A stretch of DNA of 64,000 nucleotides from Sulfurimonas sp. HSL3-1 (lineage in GTDB: Bacteria > Campylobacterota > Campylobacteria > Campylobacterales > Sulfurimonadaceae). The stretch covers positions 868,001 to 932,000 of the forward strand of contig NZ_CP147920.1 in assembly GCF_039645995.1 (NCBI RefSeq). Reading direction: 5' to 3'. The position numbers and the translations under genes are program-made. Under the pieces are notes generated by a model. The model was not told where the DNA came from. It saw nothing but the letters and a program-made list of their open reading frames with translations, and searched no databases. Positions 1 to 8,030 of this stretch are shown here, one piece after another (positions within the stretch are counted from its first letter, which is position 1; every line of letters begins with the position of its first letter).

Positions 1-360
1 TTCCTTGATCAGCTGCGGGTCGTCGAACTTCTCGGCCATCTCCACCGAGAGGGTGTCGAAACGGGCCAGGGCCTCTTTGAGTTCGACGAGGCCGTGCTCG
101 ATCGCCTCGCGCACGCTGTGCCCCTGCTCGAAATGCGGCACCTGGGCGAGCATCTTCACCTGCAGGTTCTGGCGGATGATGCGCTCCCCTTCGTCGTATT
201 CCAGCGTCCCGGCAACGATCTTCATCAGCGTCGATTTGCCGCTCCCGTTCTTGCCGACGACAACGACGCGCTCCCCCTCATCGATATGGAAATCGACGTT
301 CTCAAGGATTTTTTGCGCTTCGTAGTTTTTATAGATGCCGTGCAGATCAATGAGGGCCAT
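1..360 (-). CDS. ABC-F type ATP-binding protein, N-terminal part
   Basis: The first 120 codons of a gene that runs off the left edge of the window. It starts at an ATG at 360. A Walker A motif, GKNGSGKST, lies at residues 36-44, preceded by the usual ABC lead-in (IDLHGIYKNYEAQKILENVDFHI). No membrane segment is visible. The following stretch (LAQVPHFEQGHSVREAI) resembles soluble ABC-F proteins such as Uup, which act on ribosomes or in nucleic-acid metabolism rather than in transport. The subfamily is inferred, because the linker and second ATPase domain lie outside the window. Confidence 0.8.
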   Translation of the reverse strand, partial: MALIDLHGIYKNYEAQKILENVDFHIDEGERVVVVGKNGSGKSTLMKIVAGTLEYDEGERIIRQNLQVKMLAQVPHFEQGHSVREAIEHGLVELKEALARFDTLSVEMAEKFDDPQLIKE

Positions 361-452
361 GGTGCTCTTTTTTTCTGCGTATTTTACTATAACGGGTTGA
401 AAGTCAGTTGTTGTATCCGCGTATCCCTCTGCCGTAAGTGGCGGGCAGGAAG

Positions 453-926
453 CTACTGCTCGAAGGCGTAATTGACGTGTCCCGCTTCGAACATCGCGTC
501 GACGAGGGTCCGGTCTCCGCTTTTAACCGCGTTCATAAACGCCGTCTCCGTCTTTGGATCGTCGTTTTCGAACCAGAGGTACTTTTCCGTGATCAGCTCA
601 GAGACCGTTTTGGGGGTGTTGTGTTTCATGGAAAGTTCGATGATGTAGCGGCAGGTGTAGCGGCGGAGGTTGCTGACCTCGCCCAGGGCGTGCTCGAGGT
701 CGCCGTCGGGGGCGCCGTGCACGATGAGCATGGCGGCCATCCGTTTGAAGGTATCTTCCCGGTCAAACTCCCCGGCTTCGAAGGCGCGCTCTATCAGCGT
801 GCCGACAAGCGTCAGCGGATGCACGCCCGCTTCGTTTTCCGTGATGGGGGAGGTGCCGGCCTCAAGAATCTGTTCAAGGGCGGCTGCATCGCCGGCTTCG
901 ATCGCATTGAAAATAGGTTTCGGCAT
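453..926 (-). CDS. small ankyrin-like hypothetical protein
   Basis: 157-residue soluble protein with no signal peptide. Two stretches look like degenerate ankyrin repeats: IFNAIEAGDAAALEQILEAG near the N-terminus and AFMNAVKSGDRTLVDAMFEAG near the C-terminus. The start at 926 is supported by an AAGGAG ribosome site six bases upstream. Ankyrin repeats usually mediate protein contacts, but no partner is evident. It sits alone between the ABC-F gene and the OmpA-type lipoprotein gene, all on the minus strand. Function unknown. Confidence 0.6.
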   Translation of the reverse strand: MPKPIFNAIEAGDAAALEQILEAGTSPITENEAGVHPLTLVGTLIERAFEAGEFDREDTFKRMAAMLIVHGAPDGDLEHALGEVSNLRRYTCRYIIELSMKHNTPKTVSELITEKYLWFENDDPKTETAFMNAVKSGDRTLVDAMFEAGHVNYAFEQ

Positions 927-1035
927 GGTGACTCCTTCCGGGAGGAAATGGTCGTTAAATTATTATAGCCAATGCCGTAGCCGTTTGGTGACTGAAATGG
1001 TGAAAGTTGTGCCTGAAGCACCGAGCGGTGCTATG

Positions 1036-1752
1036 CTAGAGGCACTGGTCGACGACGTTCTCCTGTGTCTGGTACAAGAAGATCTCGACGCGGCGGTTTT
1101 GGGCCATATTGGCTTCGCTGTTGTTGGGAACGAGCGGTTTGTCGAAGGAACAGCCGCGGGCATAGACGGCGTTGGGCAGTCCCTGGTTTACCATGGCCGT
1201 GGCGACGGTGCGCGCCCGGCGCTCGGAGAGCTGCAGGTTGTAGTCATAGGAACCGCGCGGGTCGGTGTGGCCGACGACCTGGACGATGGAACTGGGATAT
1301 TTTTTCAGTGCCGTCGTCAGCTGGTCGATCTTTGTCAGCGCCGTTGACGTCGGCGTATCGGAGTTCGTCGGGAACATCATGGCGCTTTTAAAGGTGACTT
1401 TGACAAAGGTCTCATGCTGGGTGACGATGATGTTGTCCGCGCCGACATCGCTCTGGCTGACGGTCGTATTGAGAGATTTGGCGACGTCTTTGGCCTGCTG
1501 GTCCATCGCATAACCGATCCCGCCGCCGGCTGCTGCGCCGACCGCCGCGCCGATCAGCGCGCCCTGGCCTTTGTTCTTGCCGCCGAGCAGCAGTCCGCCG
1601 ATGGCACCGACGGCCGCACCGATGAGGGCGCCTTTTTTGGTCTTGTCGTACTCGTCCTGCTGCGTGCCGTCGGCATTGGGCTGGGTGCTGGCACACCCGC
1701 CGATCAGTGCGGCGGCAAGGATGAGTGAAAGTGATTTGGTTGGAAATGTCAT
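1036..1752 (-). CDS. OmpA-family outer membrane lipoprotein with glycine zipper
   Basis: 238 residues. The N-terminus is a lipoprotein signal with lipobox LIGGC, giving a lipidated Cys20. Residues about 40-90 form a glycine-zipper segment with repeated GALIGAAVGA, followed by an OmpA-type peptidoglycan-binding domain (about 120-230; VVGHTDPRGSYDYNLQLSERRA is diagnostic). The arrangement is that of YiaD-like proteins, anchored in the outer membrane and bound to the cell wall. The OmpA domain assignment is firm; the exact role is inferred. Confidence 0.85.
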   Translation of the reverse strand: MTFPTKSLSLILAAALIGGCASTQPNADGTQQDEYDKTKKGALIGAAVGAIGGLLLGGKNKGQGALIGAAVGAAAGGGIGYAMDQQAKDVAKSLNTTVSQSDVGADNIIVTQHETFVKVTFKSAMMFPTNSDTPTSTALTKIDQLTTALKKYPSSIVQVVGHTDPRGSYDYNLQLSERRARTVATAMVNQGLPNAVYARGCSFDKPLVPNNSEANMAQNRRVEIFLYQTQENVVDQCL

Positions 1753-1812
1753 TGTTTTTGCTCCTAAACTAGATCGCTTATTGTAACAGGAAAATGTCTC
1801 TTTTTCGTGATA

Positions 1813-2679
1813 TCAGCCGACGGGCGTCTCTGTCTGCAGGTAGTCGCTGTGCACCCACCCCTCTCTGCAGATACGGACCTTCTGCCACACGCCGCTGCGC
1901 TCGACCAGCTCCACCCGGGTCCCTTTCTCAATCGGATCGCCTGCCAAAGAGGCGCTTCCCGAGGGCTGGGACCTGACGTTAAGGAGGCTGGCGGTGACCG
2001 TTGCGTTTGCGGCGGGAGCCTCCTGCTCATCCGTCGGCTCCGCATCGGCATGGCGTCCCGTCAGAACCCTGTCGCGCAGCCGCTCCAGCGGGAAGGCCGG
2101 GCCGGGGTCGATCTTGCGTTCGGGGGCGATCTCTTCGTGGCCGAGGATCGTCTGGATGGGATAGTGCCCCTTCAGTACCCGGCATATCTCGAAACATGCC
2201 TCGATCTGTTCGGCCGTATAGGTGTGCCAGTAAGAGGGTTCCGTCTGGTTCCGGTGGATGGCCCGGATGACGTCCGCCTCTTCGTAGCGCCGGCCGAACC
2301 AGGCGAGGTAGCTGTCACCCGAGGGGGTGAGCTCGCCGGCATTGACGAGCTCGATACCGATGGCATAGCGGTTGAGCCCGCTGCGTTCCTGCCAGCGGCT
2401 CGTGCCCGCGTGCCAGGCGATTCGCCCGAAGTCGACCATCTGCACAACTGTGCCGTCGCGATCGATGATGAGATGGGCCGAGGCTTCGACATCGGGGTTT
2501 TTGAACGTATTGACGGCGGAGGCGAGGGTCGGGCCGGCGGTGAAGTGAATGACGACGGTGTCGGGCAGACCCGCCGCATAGGGGCCGCTGTCTTTGTTGT
2601 CGCAGGGGTCGAAAACGACCTCTCGGCCGAACAGGTCGCCGGTCAGCAGGTGGGTATCGATACGCAGTGCCATCGTCAC
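1813..2679 (-). CDS. N-acetylmuramoyl-L-alanine amidase with C-terminal SH3 domain
   Basis: 288-residue amidase_2-type enzyme expected to cleave the bond between N-acetylmuramic acid and L-alanine in peptidoglycan. The N-terminal domain carries the zinc-site segments VIHFTAG and ILGHEEIAPERKIDPGPAF. A bacterial SH3-like domain (NVRSQPSG ... GWVHSDYL) occupies about the last 70 residues and probably binds cell wall. I see no clear signal peptide, as in AmpD-like enzymes that act on recycled fragments, so the compartment is uncertain. Confidence 0.85.
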   Translation of the reverse strand: MTMALRIDTHLLTGDLFGREVVFDPCDNKDSGPYAAGLPDTVVIHFTAGPTLASAVNTFKNPDVEASAHLIIDRDGTVVQMVDFGRIAWHAGTSRWQERSGLNRYAIGIELVNAGELTPSGDSYLAWFGRRYEEADVIRAIHRNQTEPSYWHTYTAEQIEACFEICRVLKGHYPIQTILGHEEIAPERKIDPGPAFPLERLRDRVLTGRHADAEPTDEQEAPAANATVTASLLNVRSQPSGSASLAGDPIEKGTRVELVERSGVWQKVRICREGWVHSDYLQTETPVG

Positions 2680-2799
2680 TCCTTTTTTAATAACATAAAC
2701 CCATTATTATTCATGATTTATTAATAAAGGATAAACCCGTCTACAGCAGAGAGGATGGCTGCACGTTGTTGAGGGGCTAAAAAGGGTGGAGGCGGGAGG

Positions 2800-3102
2800 T
2801 CAGAGATCGCAGAGCATACGCCGGACGACGAACCATTTTGCGATGGCCTGATCGGTGTACTGGTACTCCTGCTGGGCGGGGGGAATGGAGATATTCCGGA
2901 TCTTGGCGCGGAGGATACCGAAAGCGACGAATCCGAAGAGCAGGGCACCGATGGCATAGAACCAGTCATACAGGAGCCAGACCGCCACCGCGAGGAGATA
3001 GGTGCCGTAGGAGAAGAGCCACCCCAGCAGCCATGCTGCCGTGCGGCAGAGCGGTTTGGTGGGTTCGGGCGTCGGTTCAAGCAGTGGGATATCGGTTTTC
3101 AT
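2800..3102 (-). CDS. small membrane protein of unknown function
   Basis: 100-residue protein with two hydrophobic segments (about 24-45 and 49-66) after a proline-rich N-terminus (LLEPTPEPTKP). I recognise no family. The start ATG at 3102 has no ribosome-binding site. Instead an extended -10 box lies only about 7 bases upstream, so the message may be leaderless (see the promoter entry). An overlapping frame from 3080 to 2721 is less plausible because it reads as arginine/serine-rich noise. Confidence 0.55.
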   Translation of the reverse strand: MKTDIPLLEPTPEPTKPLCRTAAWLLGWLFSYGTYLLAVAVWLLYDWFYAIGALLFGFVAFGILRAKIRNISIPPAQQEYQYTDQAIAKWFVVRRMLCDL

Positions 3103-3117
3103 GGCATGATTATAGCA
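3103..3117 (-). promoter_or_regulatory. extended -10 promoter, possibly giving a leaderless mRNA
   Basis: On the minus strand the sequence reads CTGCTATAAT followed by CATGCC and then the ATG at 3102. TG-C-TATAAT is a perfect extended -10 element (TATAAT at 3114-3109). Its 3' edge is about 6 bases from the start codon, which would place the transcription start at or next to the A of the ATG. No -35 box is obvious. Confidence 0.5.
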
Positions 3118-3255
3118 GTTGGCGCATCGAAAACGGTATTGACGATAAAATAAATAAAAAAATAGACTTAAATCGTCATTTTAATCCTGAAAACAGACGG
3201 GATCATCATGAATAAAAAGTATGATTGTAGCAAATAAAAATTAAAAGGATAGGTT

Positions 3256-3453
3256 ATGAATGAACCGACACTCCAGGGCATCGGCGATTATAACGGACTC
3301 AAAGGTGAGAAAAAACGGGTAGTGCGGGCCGTCCTGCTCACGGGACTCCTGCTCGGTGCGCTCTATGTCATCGTCTCCAACAGCTACGTCGGAGAGGTAC
3401 ATGACAGGCTGCCGGTCCATGACGGCATCACCGCCGTTCCCTTCAACCGCTGA
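3256..3453 (+). CDS. small single-pass membrane protein
   Basis: 65 residues with one transmembrane segment (VLLTGLLLGALYVIVS, about 27-42), a basic cytoplasmic side before it (KGEKKRVVR) and a short exterior tail. An AAAAGGATA ribosome site precedes the ATG. I do not recognise a family; accessory subunits of respiratory complexes often look like this, but nothing nearby supports that. Codon use matches neighbouring genes, so it is probably real. Confidence 0.55.
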   Translation: MNEPTLQGIGDYNGLKGEKKRVVRAVLLTGLLLGALYVIVSNSYVGEVHDRLPVHDGITAVPFNR

Positions 3454-3491
3454 ACTTCTTTGCCCGTCGCTGACCCGTTTTAGGGTCGCGA

Positions 3492-3500
3492 TGCTACAAT
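3492..3500 (+). promoter_or_regulatory. extended -10 promoter of the M48 protease operon
   Basis: TGCTACAAT, matching TGn-TANAAT, lies 28 bases before the ATG at 3529. A short GACCC/GGGTC hairpin sits just upstream (about 3472-3488). It would drive the protease-prmC-DUF4149 operon. Confidence 0.4.
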
Positions 3501-3528
3501 ATCCGACACGCTTTCACAAGGTATTTCT

Positions 3529-4812
3529 ATGGTAACAGCACTGATGGTTATGATCAGCCTCTATTTCATTATCAAACTCTACATCAGCGTCATGCAGGTC
3601 GGGTTTATCAACCGCGCCAAGCGGATGGCTCCGGTGCTCATGGGGAGTGCGGATTATCTCAAGGCCGGCAACTATGCCGTGGCAAAAGAGAAGCTGCAGA
3701 TGACGGGAATGCTGATCGAATACATCATGTTCCTTGTCTGGCTCGACGGCGGGATCCGCTGGCTGGACGCGGTAATGGGCGGGATGGACGCGCCTTTCAA
3801 AAGCATCGTCATGGTCCTGGCGTTTTTGCTGATCAATACCCTGGTGGAACTGCCGCTGTCGCTCTACGAGAAATTTGTCCTTGATGCGAAGTTCGGCTTC
3901 AACCGTACCAGCGTCGGCCTCTACATCAAAGACACGCTGATCACGCTGTTTCTGGTGGCCCTGCTCGGCGGGGCGGTCATCTGGGGCGTGACGGCGATCA
4001 TCGCATGGGCGCCGCTGTGGTGGTTCTGGAGCTTCCTCTTCCTCTTCGCCGTCGTCGTTGCGCTCAATATGCTTTTCCCGACACTGCGGGCACTCTTCTT
4101 CGACAAGCTGACACCGCTCGAGGATGCGGAGCTCTCAGAAGAGATCGACGCCTTGATGAAGAAGACGGGCTTTGTCAGTAGCGGGGTCTTTGTCAGCGAT
4201 GCCAGCAAACGCGATACCCGTCTCAACGCCTACTTCGGCGGCCTGGGCAAGAGCAAGCGCGTCGTCCTCTACGACACGCTGCTCGAAAAGCTCGAAGCGC
4301 GCGAACTGCTTGCGGTACTGGGGCATGAACTGGGCCACTTCGCCCACGGCGACCTCTACAAGAACATCGCGGTCGTCGGCGGGATGCTTTTTGGCATGCT
4401 CGCCCTTTTCGGCAACCTGCCCGAATCGCTCTTCGTGCAGCTGGGCATCGGCAATACGCCTGCAGTGACGGTGATACTCTTCTTGCTCTTCATGCCGCTG
4501 GTCAGCTTCTTCATTATGCCGCTAATGGGCGTGATAAGCCGACATAACGAGTACGAAGCGGACCGCAGCGGCGGGGAGCTCGTCGGCAAGCTCTACCTCG
4601 CAAACGCCCTGCGCAAACTGGTAACGGAGAACCGCTCCTTCCCCCTTTCGCATCCGCTCTATATCTTCTTCTACTATACCCATCCGCCGGTGATCGAACG
4701 CCTGCGGGCGCTTGGATTCGAGGAGCGGGGCAGCGGCAAAGGTGCGATGCGCTCCGAATGCGACGCGGACAGCGTGGAGCGCGAACTCGATAACGAAGGT
4801 GTGCGTTCTTGA
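3529..4812 (+). CDS. M48 family zinc metalloprotease (Ste24/CAAX protease type)
   Basis: 427-residue polytopic inner-membrane protease. The zinc motif HELGH is at residues 266-270 and the third-ligand motif NEYEAD at 340-345 (E341 likely). Several hydrophobic segments precede the catalytic domain, as in Ste24/CAAX prenyl protease 1 relatives. In bacteria, which lack CAAX prenylation, such enzymes are thought to act in membrane-protein quality control. The stop codon overlaps the next start (TGATG), so it is probably co-translated with prmC. An extended -10 box TGCTACAAT lies just upstream at 3492-3500. Confidence 0.9.
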   Translation: MVTALMVMISLYFIIKLYISVMQVGFINRAKRMAPVLMGSADYLKAGNYAVAKEKLQMTGMLIEYIMFLVWLDGGIRWLDAVMGGMDAPFKSIVMVLAFLLINTLVELPLSLYEKFVLDAKFGFNRTSVGLYIKDTLITLFLVALLGGAVIWGVTAIIAWAPLWWFWSFLFLFAVVVALNMLFPTLRALFFDKLTPLEDAELSEEIDALMKKTGFVSSGVFVSDASKRDTRLNAYFGGLGKSKRVVLYDTLLEKLEARELLAVLGHELGHFAHGDLYKNIAVVGGMLFGMLALFGNLPESLFVQLGIGNTPAVTVILFLLFMPLVSFFIMPLMGVISRHNEYEADRSGGELVGKLYLANALRKLVTENRSFPLSHPLYIFFYYTHPPVIERLRALGFEERGSGKGAMRSECDADSVERELDNEGVRS

Positions 4813-5648
4813 TGGGTGAACGCGTGCGGACGCTGCGGGAGTGCCTCGATGTGATCGCCGCCGAGATCGCCGTGAGTGCGGAGCGTCCGCGGCGGGAGGC
4901 GGAACGGATGCTGATGGAGTACCTGGGGCGCGACGGCCTTTGGCTGATCACCCACCAGGACGAGCCGCTCTCCTGCGACGAAAGGCTCTGGGAGTGGGTG
5001 GCGCGTCGCAAGGCCCATGAACCCCTCGAATATATCTTCAACCGCGTCAGCTTCTATTCGCAGCTCTTCTATATCGCCCCGGGGGCTTTGATCCCGCGGC
5101 CGGAAACGGAGCTTCTAATCGACCGCGTCCTGGAAGCGGTCGACCCTGCCGCTGAGATGACGCTCTGCGAGGTGGGGGTAGGGAGCGGCGCGGTCAGCGT
5201 GACCCTGGCGCTGCATCTTGAACAGGCACAGATGATCGGCGTCGATATCAGCGAGGAGGCGCTGGGCGTGGCGGCCAAAAACGTCGCGGATTTCGGCCTC
5301 CAGGAGCGGATCGAGCTGCGGCAGAGCGATCTGCTCGCAGGCGTTCCGGAGAACATTGACGTTCTGGTCTCCAACCCGCCCTATGTCGCCGAGGATGCCG
5401 CACTCGAACGCAACCTCGATTATGAGCCTGACCTGGCGCTGTTCGGCGGTGTGACGGGGATGGACATTATCGTTCGACTGATCGACGCGGTCGCCGAGCG
5501 GAAGATTCCCCTGTTCTGTTGCGAAATGGGGTATGATCAGCGCGAAGCCGTCTCGGCGATCGTCCCGAAGGGGTATACGATCGATTTTTACAAAGATCTT
5601 GCGGGACTCGACCGCGGGTTCGTAATGACACGAAAGGATGAAACATGA
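4812..5648 (+). CDS. prmC: peptide chain release factor N5-glutamine methyltransferase
   Basis: 278 residues. It methylates the glutamine of the GGQ motif in release factors RF1 and RF2 using S-adenosylmethionine. The methyltransferase signature NPPY is at residues 188-191, and the cofactor loop is EVGVGSGAVSVTLAL. The ATG at 4812 overlaps the stop of the upstream protease gene; an in-frame TTG one codon earlier is the alternative start. Its own stop overlaps the DUF4149 gene by four bases. Confidence 0.93.
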   Translation: MGERVRTLRECLDVIAAEIAVSAERPRREAERMLMEYLGRDGLWLITHQDEPLSCDERLWEWVARRKAHEPLEYIFNRVSFYSQLFYIAPGALIPRPETELLIDRVLEAVDPAAEMTLCEVGVGSGAVSVTLALHLEQAQMIGVDISEEALGVAAKNVADFGLQERIELRQSDLLAGVPENIDVLVSNPPYVAEDAALERNLDYEPDLALFGGVTGMDIIVRLIDAVAERKIPLFCCEMGYDQREAVSAIVPKGYTIDFYKDLAGLDRGFVMTRKDET

Positions 5649-6139
5649 ATACCAAACAGTGGAGCGTCACGCTCTATCTTATGACCGTTGCCGCCACGCT
5701 GGGAGCGGTTTTGATTCTGGGCATCGTTGTCGCCGCGGTGATCTTCCACTCGGCATCGATCCTGCCGACGGAGCTGCTGGGCCGTTACGAAGAGGGAATG
5801 CTGATGGGCGAGATCTTCCGCCGTTTCAGTTTCTGGGCCTATGCGATGGCCGTGATCATCCTCGCCTTTGAAGGAAACGAATACCGCCGCCAGCGTCGTG
5901 ACAAGTGGGCCATTATGAGCGCGCTGCTCGCGGTGGCAACCCTGCTGATGTTCGCGGCGGTCTACGTTCCGAAGATTCTCTCCATGCAGGCCGAGGGGGC
6001 GGATGCCACGGCGAGCGAAGCCTTCGCCTCGCTGCACAGTGCCAGTGAACTGGATTTCAAGCTGCTGGCCGTCGCGCTGATCGTCCTTTTTGTGCGTCGG
6101 ATGCAGCTGATGTTTCTGCCGTCTGCCGGAAAGGTCTAA
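5645..6139 (+). CDS. DUF4149-like membrane protein
   Basis: 164 residues with four hydrophobic segments (about 12-34, 62-80, 92-110 and 135-150). Size, spacing and the pattern ASEAFASLHSASELDF ahead of the last segment fit the DUF4149 family, whose function is unknown. It is the last gene of the protease-prmC operon, overlapping prmC by ATGA. It converges on the doxX gene 20 bases away. Confidence 0.7.
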   Translation: MNTKQWSVTLYLMTVAATLGAVLILGIVVAAVIFHSASILPTELLGRYEEGMLMGEIFRRFSFWAYAMAVIILAFEGNEYRRQRRDKWAIMSALLAVATLLMFAAVYVPKILSMQAEGADATASEAFASLHSASELDFKLLAVALIVLFVRRMQLMFLPSAGKV

Positions 6140-6159
6140 TGTAACGGGAGGTCGCCCCT

Positions 6160-6549
6160 CTAGGAGCGATTGATGCCGTATTTCCCGGGCCCGGAAAAGA
6201 AGAGGGCGAGGGCGGCAAAGAGATAGAGTAGCGCCATCTCGCTGACCGGGCCGCCGGTTTTGCTCAGCTGCAGCGGGAAGAGCCCGCCGACAAGTGCCAC
6301 GGCCACCAGCATATTCGCGGCCATCAGCGCCGCACCGATCCGCGCATACAATCCGAGAATAATCATCACCGGGGCGATCACCTCCCCGATAAAGACGCCG
6401 TAACCGAACCAGCCGGGCAGGCCGTGGGCCTGCAGCATGCCCTGGATATGGGCAATGCCGTGCAGCAGTTTATGAATGCCGTGAAACAGCATAAGGGTAC
6501 CGAGGGCAAGGCGCAGCAGCAGGCGGGCAAGGTCGTCGTTTCTCAACAT
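6160..6549 (-). CDS. DoxX family membrane protein
   Basis: 129 residues with four transmembrane segments. The DoxX pattern is visible: LARLLLRLALGTLMLFHGIHKL at the N-terminus, then GWFGYGVFIGEVIAPVMIILGLYARIGA. DoxX proteins are linked to thiosulfate/quinone chemistry or redox stress in some bacteria, but most members are uncharacterised. An AAGGAA ribosome site precedes the ATG. It is the last gene of the minus-strand ftsZ cluster, 13 bases after the J-domain gene. Confidence 0.85.
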   Translation of the reverse strand: MLRNDDLARLLLRLALGTLMLFHGIHKLLHGIAHIQGMLQAHGLPGWFGYGVFIGEVIAPVMIILGLYARIGAALMAANMLVAVALVGGLFPLQLSKTGGPVSEMALLYLFAALALFFSGPGKYGINRS

Positions 6550-6562
6550 GATTGTTCCTTAA

Positions 6563-6853
6563 CTAGCGTCCGCCGAACTTCCGTTCCCACCACTCCTGCG
6601 GCGTGAGGCAGGTCTCTTTGAGGTAGGGTTCGTCCAGGCGGTATTCGTAATGTTTGACAAATTCCAGCAGTATTTTATAGGCGTCGTTGATTCGCGCGCT
6701 CATGGTGTTCGCCGTATCGGGGTCATCCGGGTGCTTGTCCGGGTGCCAACGGTGCATCAGGTTTTTATAGCGCGTTTTGATTTCGGGGAGGGTCGCCTTG
6801 TCATGAAGGCCCAGCAGGGTCTTGGCCTTCAGAACGCTCTCATAGGGGGGCAT
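6563..6853 (-). CDS. J-domain protein
   Basis: 96 residues that are almost entirely a DnaJ J-domain: the helix II region TRYKNLMHRWHPDKHPDD includes the HPD tripeptide that stimulates DnaK ATPase. There is no glycine/phenylalanine region or zinc domain, so it is a stand-alone J-domain co-chaperone. The gene starts 11 bases after ftsZ stops and has only a weak ribosome site, suggesting translation coupled to ftsZ. Its partner Hsp70 is not in the window. Confidence 0.88.
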   Translation of the reverse strand: MPPYESVLKAKTLLGLHDKATLPEIKTRYKNLMHRWHPDKHPDDPDTANTMSARINDAYKILLEFVKHYEYRLDEPYLKETCLTPQEWWERKFGGR

Positions 6854-6864
6854 TAGCGGGTGCG

Positions 6865-8016
6865 TCAGTCTTTTTGCTGGCGCATGTAGGTCGGCACGTC
6901 GAGGTAGTCATCACTCAGATCGCCGCCGACGACCATTCTCGGACGGCTCACAGTACGGCTGGCCGCCGGGGTCTCCTGTGCCGGAGCATCGTAGGAGTCG
7001 TTATTGATGGAGGGGGCCTTTTTCGGGGCCTCCTCATGGTCAAAACCCGTGGCAACGAGGGTGATCTTGATATAGTCGATCGCCAGCGTGGCATCCGTCG
7101 TCGTCCCGAAGATGACATCGGCATTTTCGTCCGCGCTCTCTTCGACGACACCCATCGCTTCCCCGATGGAGATCATCGGGAAGTCGGGGTGCATCGTGAA
7201 GTGGACGAGAACGCCCATGGCGCCGTTGATGCTCATGTTGTCGAGCAGCGGCGATTCGATTGCGGCGCGGATCGCTTCATAAGCGGCATTGTCGCCCTGG
7301 TGCTCGCCCACGCCCATCAGCGCCATACCGTGGTGGCACATGACCGTTTTGAGGTCGGCGAAGTCGAGGTTGATGTCGTTGTCGCCCGAAGAGAGGATCA
7401 CGCCGGACGTCCCGCTGACCGCCTGGGCCAGGACGGCATCGACAATCTTGAAAGACTCTTTGAGCCCCAGGTTCTTGTCGATGATGGAGAGGAGTTTGTC
7501 ATTGGGGATGACGACGATGGAATCACTCTCTTTTTTCAGCTCTGCCAGTCCCTGTTCCGCCAGTTTGAGGCGTTTGCGCCCCTCGAAGGCAAAGGGTTTC
7601 GTGACGACGGAGATGGTCAGGGCACCGACGTCGCGTGCGATCTGGGCGATGACCGGCGCCGCGCCGGTACCGGTGCCGCCGCCGAGGCCGGCGGCGATAA
7701 AGACGATATCGGCCCCTTCGATGGCACTGCGGATGTCGTCATAGTTCTCGATGGCGGAATCTTTGCCGACGCTCGGTTTCATCCCGGCACCGAGCCCTTT
7801 CGTCAGACGGCTGCCCATCTGGATTTTGACCGGGGCAAAGGAGGTCTGAAGCACCTGGGCATCGGTATTGGCAACGACCATTTCGATGCCGTCGACCCCT
7901 TCGTTGATCATATGACCGATCATATTGCCGCCGCCGCCGCCGACGCCGATGGCTACGATACGCGCACCGTTATTGGCCGTCGTCTCTTCGATTTTGAACA
8001 TATTGTCAGATCCCAT
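6865..8016 (-). CDS. ftsZ: cell division GTPase FtsZ
   Basis: 383 residues. FtsZ polymerises into the cytokinetic ring on the inner membrane. The tubulin/FtsZ signature GGGTGTGAAP is present (about residues 107-119), as are the N-terminal GVGGGGGNMI loop and the catalytic T7 loop region NLDFADLKTVM. The C-terminus is a variable linker followed by a short conserved tail (DDYLDVPTYMRQQ), the usual docking peptide for FtsA. The ATG at 8016 follows a GGGGAG site. It is transcribed with ftsA, 14 bases apart. Confidence 0.97.
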   Translation of the reverse strand: MGSDNMFKIEETTANNGARIVAIGVGGGGGNMIGHMINEGVDGIEMVVANTDAQVLQTSFAPVKIQMGSRLTKGLGAGMKPSVGKDSAIENYDDIRSAIEGADIVFIAAGLGGGTGTGAAPVIAQIARDVGALTISVVTKPFAFEGRKRLKLAEQGLAELKKESDSIVVIPNDKLLSIIDKNLGLKESFKIVDAVLAQAVSGTSGVILSSGDNDINLDFADLKTVMCHHGMALMGVGEHQGDNAAYEAIRAAIESPLLDNMSINGAMGVLVHFTMHPDFPMISIGEAMGVVEESADENADVIFGTTTDATLAIDYIKITLVATGFDHEEAPKKAPSINNDSYDAPAQETPAASRTVSRPRMVVGGDLSDDYLDVPTYMRQQKD

Positions 8017-8030
8017 CTATCACTCCCCTG

